The position numbers and the translations under genes were made by a program. Positions 1 through 8,653 of a stretch of 64,000 bases of DNA are shown here, one piece after another (within the stretch, counting starts at the first letter, position 1; each line of letters starts with the position of its first letter). The DNA is from Companilactobacillus nantensis DSM 16982 (GTDB taxonomy: Bacteria; Bacillota; Bacilli; Lactobacillales; Lactobacillaceae). Below the pieces are notes generated by a model that was not told where the DNA came from, did not search any database, and saw only the letters and a program-made list of their open reading frames with translations. Where the stretch lies: NCBI RefSeq assembly GCF_001435815.1, contig NZ_AZFV01000007.1:50481-114480 (forward strand), in the 5' to 3' direction.

Positions 1-52
1 GCTCAAATCGGTCCCCATAGCGACCTAAATTTCTTGTTCCTGGAGGCGGCAT
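1..52 (+). repeat. Family A cloverleaf element, copy A1 (cut by window edge)
   Basis: Only the 3' end of the element is present: the end of helix P4, the conserved junction CGGTCCCCATAGC, the 3' arm GCGACCTAAATTTCTTGTTCC-like sequence shared with copies A4 and A6, and the terminal TGGAGGCGGCA. It ends directly against the stop codon of the PAP2 gene on the minus strand, so it lies at the start of that gene's 3' UTR. Confidence 0.85.
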
Positions 53-712
53 TTAATTTAATTTTATTTTTAAATAACTCGTTACTTTTTGATAATATCT
101 GATATACAACATTTCACAACACTTCCACCAAGTACCTGCTAATAACATGCTTCCTAAAATATCGCTGGCAAAGTGTCCTCGTAAATACAACCTAGCAAAT
201 GAAACAACGAGTAACCAAATGACTGCTAACAAGCCAAAAACAAATCGTGATTCTTGATTTTGAACATATGGTAAGACTAGGTAAATTATGATTAAAACTA
301 GTAACGTTAAACCAAAAATGTGTCCACTTGGGAAGCTGTATCCCGAATCTGGAACAACTTTGTCCGTTGGACGAGCTCGATGAACGACCTCTTTAACGAT
401 AAATGCTAATGCATCCCCACCAAGAAAGGTTAATGCTGTCCAAATACCATCGACTTTGCGTTTTTTGGAATAAAATAAAATGGCGATGAACATGGCTAAC
501 AAAAGTGATACCACTGGACTACCGATAAAAGATACAACGACCATAATTGAAGTTCTCATCGCATTAACCATTGGTGTGATACTGTTTTGGATTTGCGTAT
601 CAAAATTTGCTATGAATGCATTTTTAGTCGTAACCAAAACTTCTAACGATAAAAATAATACCAAGTAGACCACTGTTAAAATGGAACGATTTTTATTTGT
701 TTTAAACATCAT
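53..712 (-). CDS. PAP2-family membrane phosphatase
   Basis: This 219-residue integral membrane protein carries all three signature motifs of the lipid phosphatase/PAP2 superfamily. They are KEVVHRARP (KxxxxxxRP type, near residue 107), PSGH (near 128) and RLYLRGHFASD (near 173, the SRxxxxxHxxxD-type motif with catalytic His and Asp). The family dephosphorylates membrane lipid phosphates such as undecaprenyl pyrophosphate or phosphatidylglycerol phosphate on the outer face; which substrate is used here cannot be told. It is the last gene of a dedA-yfhO-PAP2 operon: its ATG overlaps the yfhO stop as ATGA, implying translational coupling. The context suggests a role in recycling or dephosphorylating a lipid carrier used by the upstream YfhO protein (inference). 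Confidence 0.9.
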   Translation of the reverse strand: MMFKTNKNRSILTVVYLVLFLSLEVLVTTKNAFIANFDTQIQNSITPMVNAMRTSIMVVVSFIGSPVVSLLLAMFIAILFYSKKRKVDGIWTALTFLGGDALAFIVKEVVHRARPTDKVVPDSGYSFPSGHIFGLTLLVLIIIYLVLPYVQNQESRFVFGLLAVIWLLVVSFARLYLRGHFASDILGSMLLAGTWWKCCEMLYIRYYQKVTSYLKIKLN

Positions 713-3135
713 GATAAAAACTTCTTTCTTATAATTATTGCCACATAGATAATTAATGAAATAAAACTGACAATTGCTCCTAGTTGTAGCCCTGGAACTT
801 TATACTGCAGCTCAATCTGGTGAAATCCTTTGTCTAATTTCAAATAACTGAGATTTCCTGCGACTTGTTGTAAGGGAACTTCCTTACCATCGACAGTCGC
901 GTGCCAACCTTTATCAAACGGAATACTCAAGAACAGACCTTGATTCTTTTTAGCGATGGTTACTGTTCCCAACATATTATCTGAGGTTGATTTATAGACA
1001 TTCAATTTCTGCTGATTCAACTTATTGACTGATTGTGCAAAAGTCTGTTCATTTAATGTTGCCAATTTTTTGATTGGTATCTTTTTGGAACTATTGATCG
1101 TAACGGATTGATTTTGTTGCTGCTTTCCTAAATCAATCACATCACCAGTACTGACAGAGCTAACATCTATTTTTTTATTATCAACTTTCAGACTGGTCAG
1201 TCCTTTGGGTTTTAATAAATATAGCCTGCCCGTTGCTTGTGGTTTAACGACTAATGTTTTTGATCCGCTACTTTGAACCTTTGGTGCCAAAAAGTAATCT
1301 TCCCACTTGTCTGTTAACGATTTCCAAATACGTTCTTGATTTTGAAAAGCACTACTACCTAAAGTTACTTTTAAAATCGAACGGTCAGCGACAGTCCCCA
1401 ATGTAAGTACTTTATTTGTGAATAAGTCATAATCATTTTTTGACATTCTTAATCGATACTTAACTGCCAGCAATGCATCCGTTAATTGAGTGCCACCTAA
1501 TGAACCGATACGACGACTATTTTTGCTAAAGTAACCGAGTTTATTCAACATTTGTCGTGTTTGATCATTAAGCGTTGAACTATATAGACTGACACCACGG
1601 CTATTAAATAAAAGTGCATCATTGTAATTATTGTATTTAATATCAAAAGCACCATTGATTAAAGATTTTTCATTGTCAACTCGATAAAAACTACTGTCAG
1701 AAGCTTGAATTTTTTTGAACCATTTATTTTCAATTCGATAATTTTTTTCGTATGGACCTTGATCTCCGAAACTAGCACCTGTGAGACTAAAGTTAAAATT
1801 GATAGCTAGTTCCAAACAAGTTAACAATACTATGAATGCTTTGTAATAATTTGAACGTTGATAAACAGCTAACAACAAACCACTGGCGACGATAAAACCT
1901 AAACTAATTGGTAAATATTTGACATTAACCAGTTGGGAATTCTTTATCGCAAAGAAATAACCAATTGTGACCATTGCCATAATTAAAATCGTTGCCAGAA
2001 AAATATTTTTATTAGTATTTTTATTTTGAAAAGCTTCATAGGCCAGGATAATAGTGAGGAAGGTAAAGAAATAGACATTTCGAAAGGGAAAACCTTCTGG
2101 CTGCTGGAACATGTGCCAAATAGTATTAAATGTACGGATAAATAAGCTTAAGAATAATGTCAGTAATAAAAGACCTGCACTAGTTTTTTGACGACGAGCA
2201 ATATTTCGATTGAAAAAGAAAAGTAGTACTAAAATTGCTACAACGCAACTCATATAAAAACTAGGGTTGTGTGAAACACGCTGTGTATAGTCACTGCCGA
2301 CAACACCTAATTGACTGAATGCCGATAAACCAAATGTTGGTGTTGGTAAAAAGCTAGCCAATTTCAACTGTTGTTTACTTGTTTGCATCATACCCAGTAA
2401 AGTTGGAATTAAGATGATGGCACTCATTAATCCACCTAAAACTGACGCTACAATATACTTGCTGACTGTTTTCTTAGGAAACTTTTTTTCTAAGTAGCAT
2501 AGATAAAGAAAGTAGCATACTGAGAATAAACAAGTCATGTATCCCAAATAATAATTAGCTACGATTGTCATTAATAAGCTGACAACATACAACTTACTGG
2601 AGCCTTGATAAAAAATTCTTCTAATACCTAAAGTTACTAGAGGCAATAAAATCAAAGCATCCAACCACATCAAATCATAGAAATATAAGGCTACAAAACC
2701 CGACATAGCAAAGATAGTTGAGAATAATAAGTTACTATATTTCAATTGATAAACGTTCTTTAAAAAGTAACTCATTGTCAAACCGATTGTTGAAATTTTT
2801 AACAAAATAATTATGTCAATTGCAGTTGTAATTTGATTGGCTGGAAAAAGAAACAATATTAAGTTAAATGGGCTCAATAAGTAATATGCCATTAACGGAA
2901 AAATATTATCTCCCAGTGACAAGCTGAATGAATAAAATGAGAATTTACCACTAATTAACGTATTACGTAAATACGTCAAAAATGATAAATACTGTGTACC
3001 AGTATCACTTATCAAAAGATTGGCATTTCCAAATGGAGTCAATCGTAGATTAATAAAAACTAAAATAACAATCAAAAATGGAATCAAGAACGCGATGGGA
3101 TAATATGAATATTTTTTTATTTTTTTTGAATCCAT
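709..3135 (-). CDS. YfhO-family multi-membrane protein (GT-C-like glycosyltransferase)
   Basis: The 808-residue protein has about a dozen hydrophobic segments in its N-terminal 480 residues, a large extracytoplasmic region, and a last transmembrane helix followed by a basic tail. This is the organisation of the YfhO family. Listeria and Bacillus members are GT-C-fold enzymes that glycosylate teichoic acids from lipid-linked sugars outside the cell. The first external loop contains acidic residues (DTGTQYLSF), as expected of GT-C enzymes. The gene lies 2 nt after dedA, with a GAGGAGG ribosome site inside the end of dedA, and it overlaps the PAP2 gene by four bases. A role in decorating an envelope polymer is inferred; the sugar and acceptor are unknown. 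Confidence 0.82.
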   Translation of the reverse strand: MDSKKIKKYSYYPIAFLIPFLIVILVFINLRLTPFGNANLLISDTGTQYLSFLTYLRNTLISGKFSFYSFSLSLGDNIFPLMAYYLLSPFNLILFLFPANQITTAIDIIILLKISTIGLTMSYFLKNVYQLKYSNLLFSTIFAMSGFVALYFYDLMWLDALILLPLVTLGIRRIFYQGSSKLYVVSLLMTIVANYYLGYMTCLFSVCYFLYLCYLEKKFPKKTVSKYIVASVLGGLMSAIILIPTLLGMMQTSKQQLKLASFLPTPTFGLSAFSQLGVVGSDYTQRVSHNPSFYMSCVVAILVLLFFFNRNIARRQKTSAGLLLLTLFLSLFIRTFNTIWHMFQQPEGFPFRNVYFFTFLTIILAYEAFQNKNTNKNIFLATILIMAMVTIGYFFAIKNSQLVNVKYLPISLGFIVASGLLLAVYQRSNYYKAFIVLLTCLELAINFNFSLTGASFGDQGPYEKNYRIENKWFKKIQASDSSFYRVDNEKSLINGAFDIKYNNYNDALLFNSRGVSLYSSTLNDQTRQMLNKLGYFSKNSRRIGSLGGTQLTDALLAVKYRLRMSKNDYDLFTNKVLTLGTVADRSILKVTLGSSAFQNQERIWKSLTDKWEDYFLAPKVQSSGSKTLVVKPQATGRLYLLKPKGLTSLKVDNKKIDVSSVSTGDVIDLGKQQQNQSVTINSSKKIPIKKLATLNEQTFAQSVNKLNQQKLNVYKSTSDNMLGTVTIAKKNQGLFLSIPFDKGWHATVDGKEVPLQQVAGNLSYLKLDKGFHQIELQYKVPGLQLGAIVSFISLIIYVAIIIRKKFLS

Positions 3136-3137
3136 CC

Positions 3138-3794
3138 CTAATCCAATCCTCCTCTATTACTTAAGTAATTTCTCAAAGTGATAATCATAATTGGTAGTAA
3201 CGAAATAACGACAATCATCACCATAATTAATGAAAAATGATTTTTAACTACTGCGATATTTCCGAAAAAGAAACCTGCGCCGATACACAACAAAACCCAT
3301 GAGAAACCACCGATAATGTTATAAATCAAAAAGTTCTTGTACTTCATTTCACTACCGCCAGCTGTAAATGGTACGAGTGTTCGAATAATTGGCATAAAAC
3401 GGCCTAAGAACATGGCTGAATTCCCATGACGGTCAAAGAATTCATGTGCCTGTTGTAAATGCTTAGGCTTTACAATTTTTTGCCAGCGCGGACTCTGACT
3501 AATGTGTTCACCAAAACGTTTGCCAATCTCAAAATTCAAACTATCCCCTAAAGATGCTGCTAAACCTAATAAGACAATCAAAAGTAAGGGATTTAAGGAG
3601 CTATTCGAAATAGCAGCCAAGGAGCCACAGAGAAACAACAATGAATCTCCTGGCAAAAATGGTAAGACAACAATTCCTGTCTCAATGAAGATCATTAAGA
3701 AAATCAAACCATAAACCATCAGACCTGATTGGCTCATTAGTTGTGGTAGAACTGTATCTAAGTGAAATAGAAAAGTTACGATTGCAGTTATCAT
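3138..3794 (-). CDS. DedA/VTT-family membrane protein
   Basis: A 218-residue member of the DedA (VTT domain) family, recognised by the conserved central block FLGRFMPIIRTLVPFTAGG (around residues 129-147) and the N-terminal ETGIVVLPFLPGDSLL stretch. DedA proteins are half-transporter-like membrane proteins; several are flippases that return undecaprenyl phosphate or phosphatidylethanolamine across the membrane. It opens the operon with yfhO and PAP2, which would fit lipid-carrier recycling (inference). A GGAGGTC ribosome site precedes the ATG. The leader contains the imperfect inverted repeat AATTGATTAAC/GTTTAATCAGTT (about 3808-3843), a possible operator or leader hairpin. Confidence 0.9.
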   Translation of the reverse strand: MITAIVTFLFHLDTVLPQLMSQSGLMVYGLIFLMIFIETGIVVLPFLPGDSLLFLCGSLAAISNSSLNPLLLIVLLGLAASLGDSLNFEIGKRFGEHISQSPRWQKIVKPKHLQQAHEFFDRHGNSAMFLGRFMPIIRTLVPFTAGGSEMKYKNFLIYNIIGGFSWVLLCIGAGFFFGNIAVVKNHFSLIMVMIVVISLLPIMIITLRNYLSNRGGLD

Positions 3795-3871
3795 AAAAAA
3801 AGACCTCCATGATTAATTGATTAACGTTAGTTTAATCAGTTAGCCATGAAGGTTAAACGTATAAAAAATGA

Positions 3872-3908
3872 AATAATTCTGAGAATTTTTCAGAATTGAT
3901 TTTTTTAT
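3872..3908. terminator. Hairpin between dedA leader and repeat A2
   Basis: AATTCTGA and TCAGAATT form an 8-bp stem followed on the plus strand by seven T residues. No plus-strand gene lies immediately upstream, so its role is unclear. It may be a leader structure for dedA read on the minus strand. Confidence 0.4.
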
Positions 3909-3911
3909 GTT

Positions 3912-4088
3912 TGCCGTCTCCAGAGCGGAACCATATTAACTGGCTGTGCGGACCGATTCGAGCCAAGGTCTCGATTCTCGGTTTGAAGCCTTGCACGCAA
4001 GTCTCCAAACACGCCCGGTGGTGTAAGAGCTAAAGCTCTAACGCCACTTTCACTGCCAGTTAATATGGTTCCGCTCTTCCGACTAGTT
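3912..4088 (-). repeat. Family A cloverleaf element, copy A2
   Basis: Complete copy in minus orientation. Its closing arms are GAGCGGAACCATATTAACTG and its exact complement. This arm sequence is found in no other copy, and it is the only copy without the usual one-base length difference between arms. Helix P4 is GAATCGAG/CTCGAATC around the invariant loop ACCTTGG. P2 is GTTAGAGC/GCTCTTAC. The ends are the conserved TGCCGTCTCCAG and CCGACTAG. It lies upstream of dedA and beyond the terminator of the two-component operon. Confidence 0.9.
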
Positions 4089-4146
4089 TGTTTGTGAGTT
4101 GGTTGTATGACCTTAAACAAACTATCAAAGTAGAAAAGTTAAAAAT

Positions 4147-4188
4147 AAGAGGCTAGATAAATTTATAATAAATTTTATCTAACCTCTT
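4147..4188 (-). terminator. Terminator of the two-component system operon
   Basis: Near-perfect inverted repeat AAGAGGNTAGATAAA..TTTATCTAGCCTCTT, followed on the minus strand by ATTTTT. It lies about 330 nt after the kinase stop codon, with repeat A3 in between. Confidence 0.6.
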
Positions 4189-4316
4189 TGAAATTCCATT
4201 CTATCTTATTAAAGTTTTTCAGATAATAATATATGTTACAAATATTAATTACGATATGGAACCAAATATTATTAATATAAATTAAAAGTCACATCATACC
4301 AAAAACAACGAATACC

Positions 4317-4499
4317 TTAGCCACGGGATGAAAACTAAAAAGTCAGCAGTGGTAGTGGTGTTAGCGACTTATCACTTACCCACTGGACTTATTTTGAGAT
4401 TCGCGTTTTTTGCGAAGCTCAAAATCGAGGGTCGAGACCGCTCTTCGGCTCGAGCCGGTCCTCACAGCGACTTTTTTAGTTTTCATCCTGTGACTGCAT
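4317..4499 (+). repeat. Family A cloverleaf element, copy A3 (P2 decayed)
   Basis: The closing arms are GGATGAAAACTAAAAAGTC and its complement, unlike any other copy. P4 is GGTCGAG/CTCGAGCC around loop ACCGCTCTTCGG. P3 is intact (TTTTGAGATTCGCG/GCGAAGCTCAAAA). P2 is degenerate (GTTAGCGACTTATCACTTAC) and has lost most pairing. The copy lies between the histidine kinase stop codon (4515) and its terminator, so it should be transcribed in that 3' UTR. Confidence 0.85.
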
Positions 4500-4514
4500 A
4501 CTTCAACAAATCTC

Positions 4515-5858
4515 TCATTTAAAAATCAAAATAAACTTACTGCCTTGTGGTTTATTATCAACCACTTGTATTTTAATTTGATTGAGATCGGCTAATTTTT
4601 TCACGATTGCCAATCCAAGTCCTGTTCCGGGAATTTTTTGGGTACGCGCCTTATCAACTCGATAAAATCGTTCAAAGATTTCTGTTTTATCTTCATCAGG
4701 AACCCCTTGACCTTGGTCGATTACTTCAATGGCATGTTCAGTTAAGTTGACTGTAATAGTTGTTGATTTATCAGAATATTTACTAGCGTTATTCAACAAT
4801 GCCACTAAAATTTGTTCCAAATTATCTCGATTAACTACTAAATATAATTTGGACGCTCCTATTATCACTAACTTTTGTGGAATACTTTCTTGATAAGTTT
4901 CTAAAATCATCTCAGTTAATTGTCTAACTTCAACTTTTTCACGTTTAACTTTTAAATTATCCATTCGTGATAAACGTAGTAAACTTTCAACTAACTTTTG
5001 CATTCGTTTTGATTCACTATCGATAAATCCTACTGAACGTTCAACTATTTCGGGATGATCTTGTCCATGTCGTTGAATAAATTGCACATGTCCACGAATC
5101 GCGGTGATTGGTGTACGCAATTCATGTGATGCATCGGAAACAAATTGTCGGTCACGAATAGCTTGCTGATTCAGTTGCCGTAAAAGTTGATTAAATTCAT
5201 TGGTCAAATCTTTAACTTCTTGTGGTTTATCGGGTATTGGCAACTGGGTATCATAAGACAGCTGTCCAGATTGATTTATTTGGTGTGTGGAGGAAGTTAA
5301 ATTTTGGAGTGGCCGATTAAGTTTCTTAGCTAAAGTAATCACTAGCCATAAACCAATCAAAAAACTAATCAACATAACCACTAACAAAATATCAAAAATT
5401 AAATGAAAAATATGTGTCACACTGTGAAAGCTGACCCAGATTTCATAACGAATCCCCTTAGTCGTCTGTGCTGTATAGTAATATGGACGCCAGAGATTTC
5501 GAATTTCAATATTTTGATCAAATGGTAAATGTTTAACTTTTTTAGCCAAAAACTTATTGGTTCCTGGAGAATAATAAACGTGTTTTTTGCCTTGTTCAGT
5601 AAACGATACCCGGACATGAGTATCCTTAGTATTGATATTGCTGTTGCGTCGCCACTGTTCCCAATCAGGACGATCATCTATAAATGAACGTTGTAAACTA
5701 TCCATTAAGCCATTCGCATCATCAACTGTTGAAGCAGCTAAGGAATAACCAACACCAATAACTAATGATAGTCCCATAATTACGGTAACTAATGCCAATA
5801 TCAGCGTATAAGTCCATGTCATTTGGGCGGCACTTGAATTATTTTTCACCAGTTTCAT
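4515..5858 (-). CDS. Sensor histidine kinase, ArlS-like
   Basis: A 447-residue HisKA/HATPase membrane kinase. It has an N-terminal transmembrane helix (about 15-40), an extracytoplasmic sensor of roughly 125 residues, a second helix and a HAMP linker. The phosphoacceptor H-box is FVSDASHELRTPI. The N-box (LVALLNNASKYSD), G1-box (DQGQGVPDED), F-box (IFERFYRVDKAR) and G2-box (GTGLGLAIVK) are all intact. Size and layout match ArlS of the ArlRS system, which in related bacteria controls adhesion and cell-surface properties. I place the start at the ATG 9 nt inside the longest frame, because GAGGG lies at a good distance from it. The gene overlaps the response regulator by 20 nt. Confidence 0.9.
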   Translation of the reverse strand: MKLVKNNSSAAQMTWTYTLILALVTVIMGLSLVIGVGYSLAASTVDDANGLMDSLQRSFIDDRPDWEQWRRNSNINTKDTHVRVSFTEQGKKHVYYSPGTNKFLAKKVKHLPFDQNIEIRNLWRPYYYTAQTTKGIRYEIWVSFHSVTHIFHLIFDILLVVMLISFLIGLWLVITLAKKLNRPLQNLTSSTHQINQSGQLSYDTQLPIPDKPQEVKDLTNEFNQLLRQLNQQAIRDRQFVSDASHELRTPITAIRGHVQFIQRHGQDHPEIVERSVGFIDSESKRMQKLVESLLRLSRMDNLKVKREKVEVRQLTEMILETYQESIPQKLVIIGASKLYLVVNRDNLEQILVALLNNASKYSDKSTTITVNLTEHAIEVIDQGQGVPDEDKTEIFERFYRVDKARTQKIPGTGLGLAIVKKLADLNQIKIQVVDNKPQGSKFILIFK

Positions 5859-6546
5859 AATCGTCATCCCTCAATGTGTAACCAATGCCACGAACTGTTT
5901 TAATGATTGAATTTTGGTCATCACTATCAATTTTATGACGCAAATAGCGGATATAAACGTCCACAATATTAGGCTGTCCTTCAAAATCAACACCCCAAAC
6001 ATCATTTAACAATTCATCACGAGTCAACGTTTCATTGATATTTTTCAAAAGAATTAACAATAACTCATATTCTCGTTGCGTCAACTGAACAACTTTATTA
6101 TCACGTTTCACCTGTCGCGCTTTGGTATCAAGTATGAGATTCTTAACCTTATAAATCGTTGGTTCAGTCGAGTTCTTTTGTTGATGCCGCAAAACGACTC
6201 GAATCCGTGCCAATAATTCCTCAATTTCAAACGGCTTCGTTATGTAATCATCAGCACCGCTATCAAGTCCAGCCACTTTATCACCAACGTAATCTCTGGC
6301 CGTCAACATGATAACTGGCTTGCCAGACTGTTTACGAATCCGACGCAAAACTTCTAGCCCGTCTAACTTTGCAATCATCCAATCAAGAATCACTAAATCA
6401 AGCTGATCTTCATGTTCTTGATACATCTTCCAACCCATTTCACCATCAGTCGCTGTTAAAACCTGATAGTCTTCAAACTCTAATTCTGGTTGTAAATAAG
6501 CCACTAAACTCTCCTCATCTTCAACCAATAAAATTGTTTTTTTCAT
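5839..6546 (-). CDS. OmpR-family response regulator, ArlR-like
   Basis: A 235-residue response regulator with an N-terminal receiver domain (acidic pair ED at 9-11, phosphoacceptor Asp55 in VILDWM, Lys in ITKPFE) and a C-terminal winged-helix DNA-binding domain (VVQLTQREYELLLILL to YIRYLRHKID to GIGYTLR). It pairs with the overlapping kinase gene. A TTG 24 nt upstream would add eight residues (EKIIGDV), but the ATG giving MKKTILLVEDEE matches the family N-terminus. The gene follows the small membrane-protein gene by 11 nt. Confidence 0.93.
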   Translation of the reverse strand: MKKTILLVEDEESLVAYLQPELEFEDYQVLTATDGEMGWKMYQEHEDQLDLVILDWMIAKLDGLEVLRRIRKQSGKPVIMLTARDYVGDKVAGLDSGADDYITKPFEIEELLARIRVVLRHQQKNSTEPTIYKVKNLILDTKARQVKRDNKVVQLTQREYELLLILLKNINETLTRDELLNDVWGVDFEGQPNIVDVYIRYLRHKIDSDDQNSIIKTVRGIGYTLRDDDYETGEK

Positions 6547-6557
6547 TACATCACCAA

Positions 6558-6746
6558 TTATTTTTTCCAAATTTTCCGAAAAACGAATTTATGAATCAAT
6601 ATGGTTATACCTAATAAAACCAAGCCAATAACCATTTCGCTACCTAAAAAATTCCAACCAATGGCTTGCATGACATTTAACACGGGATTATTAAAAACTG
6701 AAATTAGTAATAAGTAGAGAATTATATCTGCTGTAAAAATATTCAT
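6558..6746 (-). CDS. Small two-helix membrane protein in the two-component operon
   Basis: A 62-residue protein with two hydrophobic helices (about 5-30 and 36-55) and a strongly basic end (HKFVFRKIWKK). I do not recognise a family. It has a good AGGAGGG ribosome site 7 nt before the ATG, and its stop lies 11 nt before the response-regulator ATG, so it is the first gene of the operon. Small membrane proteins in such positions can modulate sensor kinases, but a role as an accessory to this kinase is only inference. Confidence 0.65.
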   Translation of the reverse strand: MNIFTADIILYLLLISVFNNPVLNVMQAIGWNFLGSEMVIGLVLLGITILIHKFVFRKIWKK

Positions 6747-6776
6747 GGAACCCTCCTAATAAATGAATAGTAATAG

Positions 6777-6959
6777 TCCGCCTCCAGGAACAAGAAATTT
6801 AGGTCGCTGTGGGGACCGATTCGAGCCAAAGAGCGGTCTCGAATCTCGATTTTGAACCTCGCATAAATCGCGAGTTTCAAAACTCGTCCCGTGGTGTAAT
6901 GGCTAAAGCCATAACGCCACCTTCACTGCGACCTAAATTCTTGTTCCTTCCGGCTAGTT
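6777..6959 (-). repeat. Family A cloverleaf element, copy A4
   Basis: Complete copy in minus orientation. The arms contain GGAACAAGAA(A)TTTAGG and its complement, the same arm type as A1 and A6. P4 is GATTCGAG/CTCGAATC around loop ACCGCTCTTTGG. P2 is GTTATGGC/GCCATAAC-type. One arm carries the usual extra base. It lies in the divergent region between the two-component operon and coaBC, 200 bp from copy A5 and in the opposite orientation. Confidence 0.92.
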
Positions 6960-7168
6960 TATCTGTTGTTTTAATAAAAATAAATTCTCAAGTTTAAAAA
7001 TTAACTACTATCATGCGTATAGTATCATATAATTATAATAAGATGATTATTTAGTTGTAGTTCTAGTACAAGCTTAAGCAATGAAAATACCGGTTTAAAA
7101 AATACATATTGACCATATCTTAATATATCTCATACAATTTCAAAAAAATAAGATTTATAAAAGACTTC

Positions 7169-7350
7169 AGTCGGAAGAATCGAGAATAGTTACTGGCTAT
7201 GAAAGTGGTGTTAGTACGGGTGGTTTCCCCGTGCTTACAGCACCGGGCGTGTTTGGAGACTCGCTTGCGAGGCTTCAAATCGAGGTCTGAGACCTTGGCT
7301 CAGGCCGGTCCGCATAGCCAGTAACTATTTCTCGATTCTGGAGACGGCAT
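7169..7350 (+). repeat. Family A cloverleaf element, copy A5 (extended P2)
   Basis: Complete copy in plus orientation. The arms are GAATCGAGAATAGTTACTGG and its complement with one extra T. P2 is lengthened and re-paired (GTTAGTACGGG/CCCCGTGCTTAC). P3 belongs to the GTTTGGAGAC/GCTTCAAA variant shared with A2. P4 is GGTCTGAG/CTCAGGCC around ACCTTGG. It ends 80 bp upstream of the coaBC start. Confidence 0.92.
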
Positions 7351-7430
7351 ATTTAATGAGCACCATACGTATACCAGTATTCAAGTAAGCGCTTAACTAC
7401 AACTTAAACAAAATTTTTTGAGGTGAAAAA

Positions 7431-8621
7431 ATGCTTAAAGATAAACACATTGCCATTTACGTTACTGGCGGTATTGCCGTCTACAAATCGCTGAACATTG
7501 TTCGTGAACTAATTAAACAGGAAGCTCAAGTCCAAGTTGTTATGACGGATGCTGCTCAAAGATTTGTTACCCCATTAACATTTGCTACACTCAGCCAACG
7601 TCCAGTAATTACTGATAACTTTACACCACAAACTAGTTCAGACGACTTTATTCCGCACATTAAGTTATCTCTGTGGACTGACCTTGCAATTGTCGTTCCC
7701 GCAACTGCTAATATTATTGGAAAAATGGCTAATGGTTTATCAGATGATATTGTTTCAACTAGTTTGTTGGCTACAACTGCACCGAAATTAGTTTTTCCAG
7801 CAATGAATACTGATATGTACAATAATTCAGCTGTCCAAAACAACTTACAAACTTTGAAAAAAATGGATATCAAAATAGTTGAACCAGCAACTGGCTTTTT
7901 GGCTGAGGGAATGACTGGTAAAGGTCGTTTGCCTGAATTACCTGTTATTATGGGTGCCATTGAGAAAACCTTCCAACCACGCCCTCTTACGGGTAAAAAA
8001 GTTATTGTCACTGCTGGCGGCACTAAAGAAGCAATTGATCCAGTTAGATTCATCGGCAATCGTTCTTCTGGAAAAATGGGACTTGCCATGGCTAAAGTTG
8101 CTCGTGATTTGGGTGCTGACGTTACTTTATTAACCACTGTTGACACTGATCTTGGTGGCATCAATATTATTCAAGTCCAAACCGCTGAAGAATTGATGAA
8201 ACATTTGCAAGATACTTTCCCTGAAACTGATGTTTTAGTTATGGCTGCTGCCGTCGCTGACTTTAAACCAATTAATGTAGCTGATCAAAAAATCAAAAAA
8301 AATGATGACGAAGATATCTTCACCATCAAATTAACTAAGAATCCCGACATTCTCAAAACCGTTGCTGCCACAAAAGACAAACAATTTGTCGTTGGTTTTG
8401 CAGCTGAAACGCAAAATTTATTAACCAATGCTGAAAAAAAATTAGCTAGTAAAAATGCCGACGTCATTTTAGCTAATAACGTTGCTCAAAGTGGCGCTGG
8501 TTTTAATGTTGATACGAATCGCGTTACTTTATTACAAAAGAATCAACAGCCAGAGACTTGGCCATTAATGTCAAAAATTGATGTTGCTAAGAAGTTCTGG
8601 GATTTTTATTTGACTAGATAG
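7431..8621 (+). CDS. coaBC: Bifunctional phosphopantothenoylcysteine decarboxylase / phosphopantothenate-cysteine ligase
   Basis: Catalyses two consecutive steps of coenzyme A synthesis in the cytoplasm. The N-terminal flavoprotein (CoaC) domain shows YVTGGIAVYKS, the catalytic-His region IPHIKLSLWTD, PATANIIGKMANGLSDD and the PAMNTDMY motif. The C-terminal ligase (CoaB) domain starts near residue 185 with VTAGGTKEAIDPVRFIGNRSSGKMG and includes KNPDIL. Length (396 residues) is normal. The substrate-lid motif, usually LACGxxGxGR, here reads LAEGMTGKGR, so the usual lid cysteine is replaced by Glu. A GAGGTG ribosome site precedes the ATG. The gene is monocistronic, with its own terminator. Confidence 0.95.
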   Translation: MLKDKHIAIYVTGGIAVYKSLNIVRELIKQEAQVQVVMTDAAQRFVTPLTFATLSQRPVITDNFTPQTSSDDFIPHIKLSLWTDLAIVVPATANIIGKMANGLSDDIVSTSLLATTAPKLVFPAMNTDMYNNSAVQNNLQTLKKMDIKIVEPATGFLAEGMTGKGRLPELPVIMGAIEKTFQPRPLTGKKVIVTAGGTKEAIDPVRFIGNRSSGKMGLAMAKVARDLGADVTLLTTVDTDLGGINIIQVQTAEELMKHLQDTFPETDVLVMAAAVADFKPINVADQKIKKNDDEDIFTIKLTKNPDILKTVAATKDKQFVVGFAAETQNLLTNAEKKLASKNADVILANNVAQSGAGFNVDTNRVTLLQKNQQPETWPLMSKIDVAKKFWDFYLTR

Positions 8622-8623
8622 CA

Positions 8624-8653
8624 AAAAACATTCCTTCATCGGGAATGTTTTTT
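8624..8653. terminator. Terminator between coaBC and the convergent lpd operon
   Basis: AAACATTCC / GGGAATGTTT stem with a TTCATC loop and a run of seven T on the plus strand. A-rich sequence on the other side makes it plausibly bidirectional for the convergent operon. Confidence 0.85.

Noticed and set aside
3905..4120. Open frame across repeat A2 (71 codons), and similar frames across A3, A4 and A7 at 4328-4522, 6809-6997 and 16079-16303 with a shared peptide pattern (RGVRAKALTPP)
   Set aside because: They are translations of the structured repeat. There is no ribosome site, frames differ among copies, and the DNA variation follows base pairing rather than codon position.
7556..8164. 202-codon frame antisense to coaBC
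   Set aside because: Shadow of a highly conserved gene; no ribosome site and no recognisable family.
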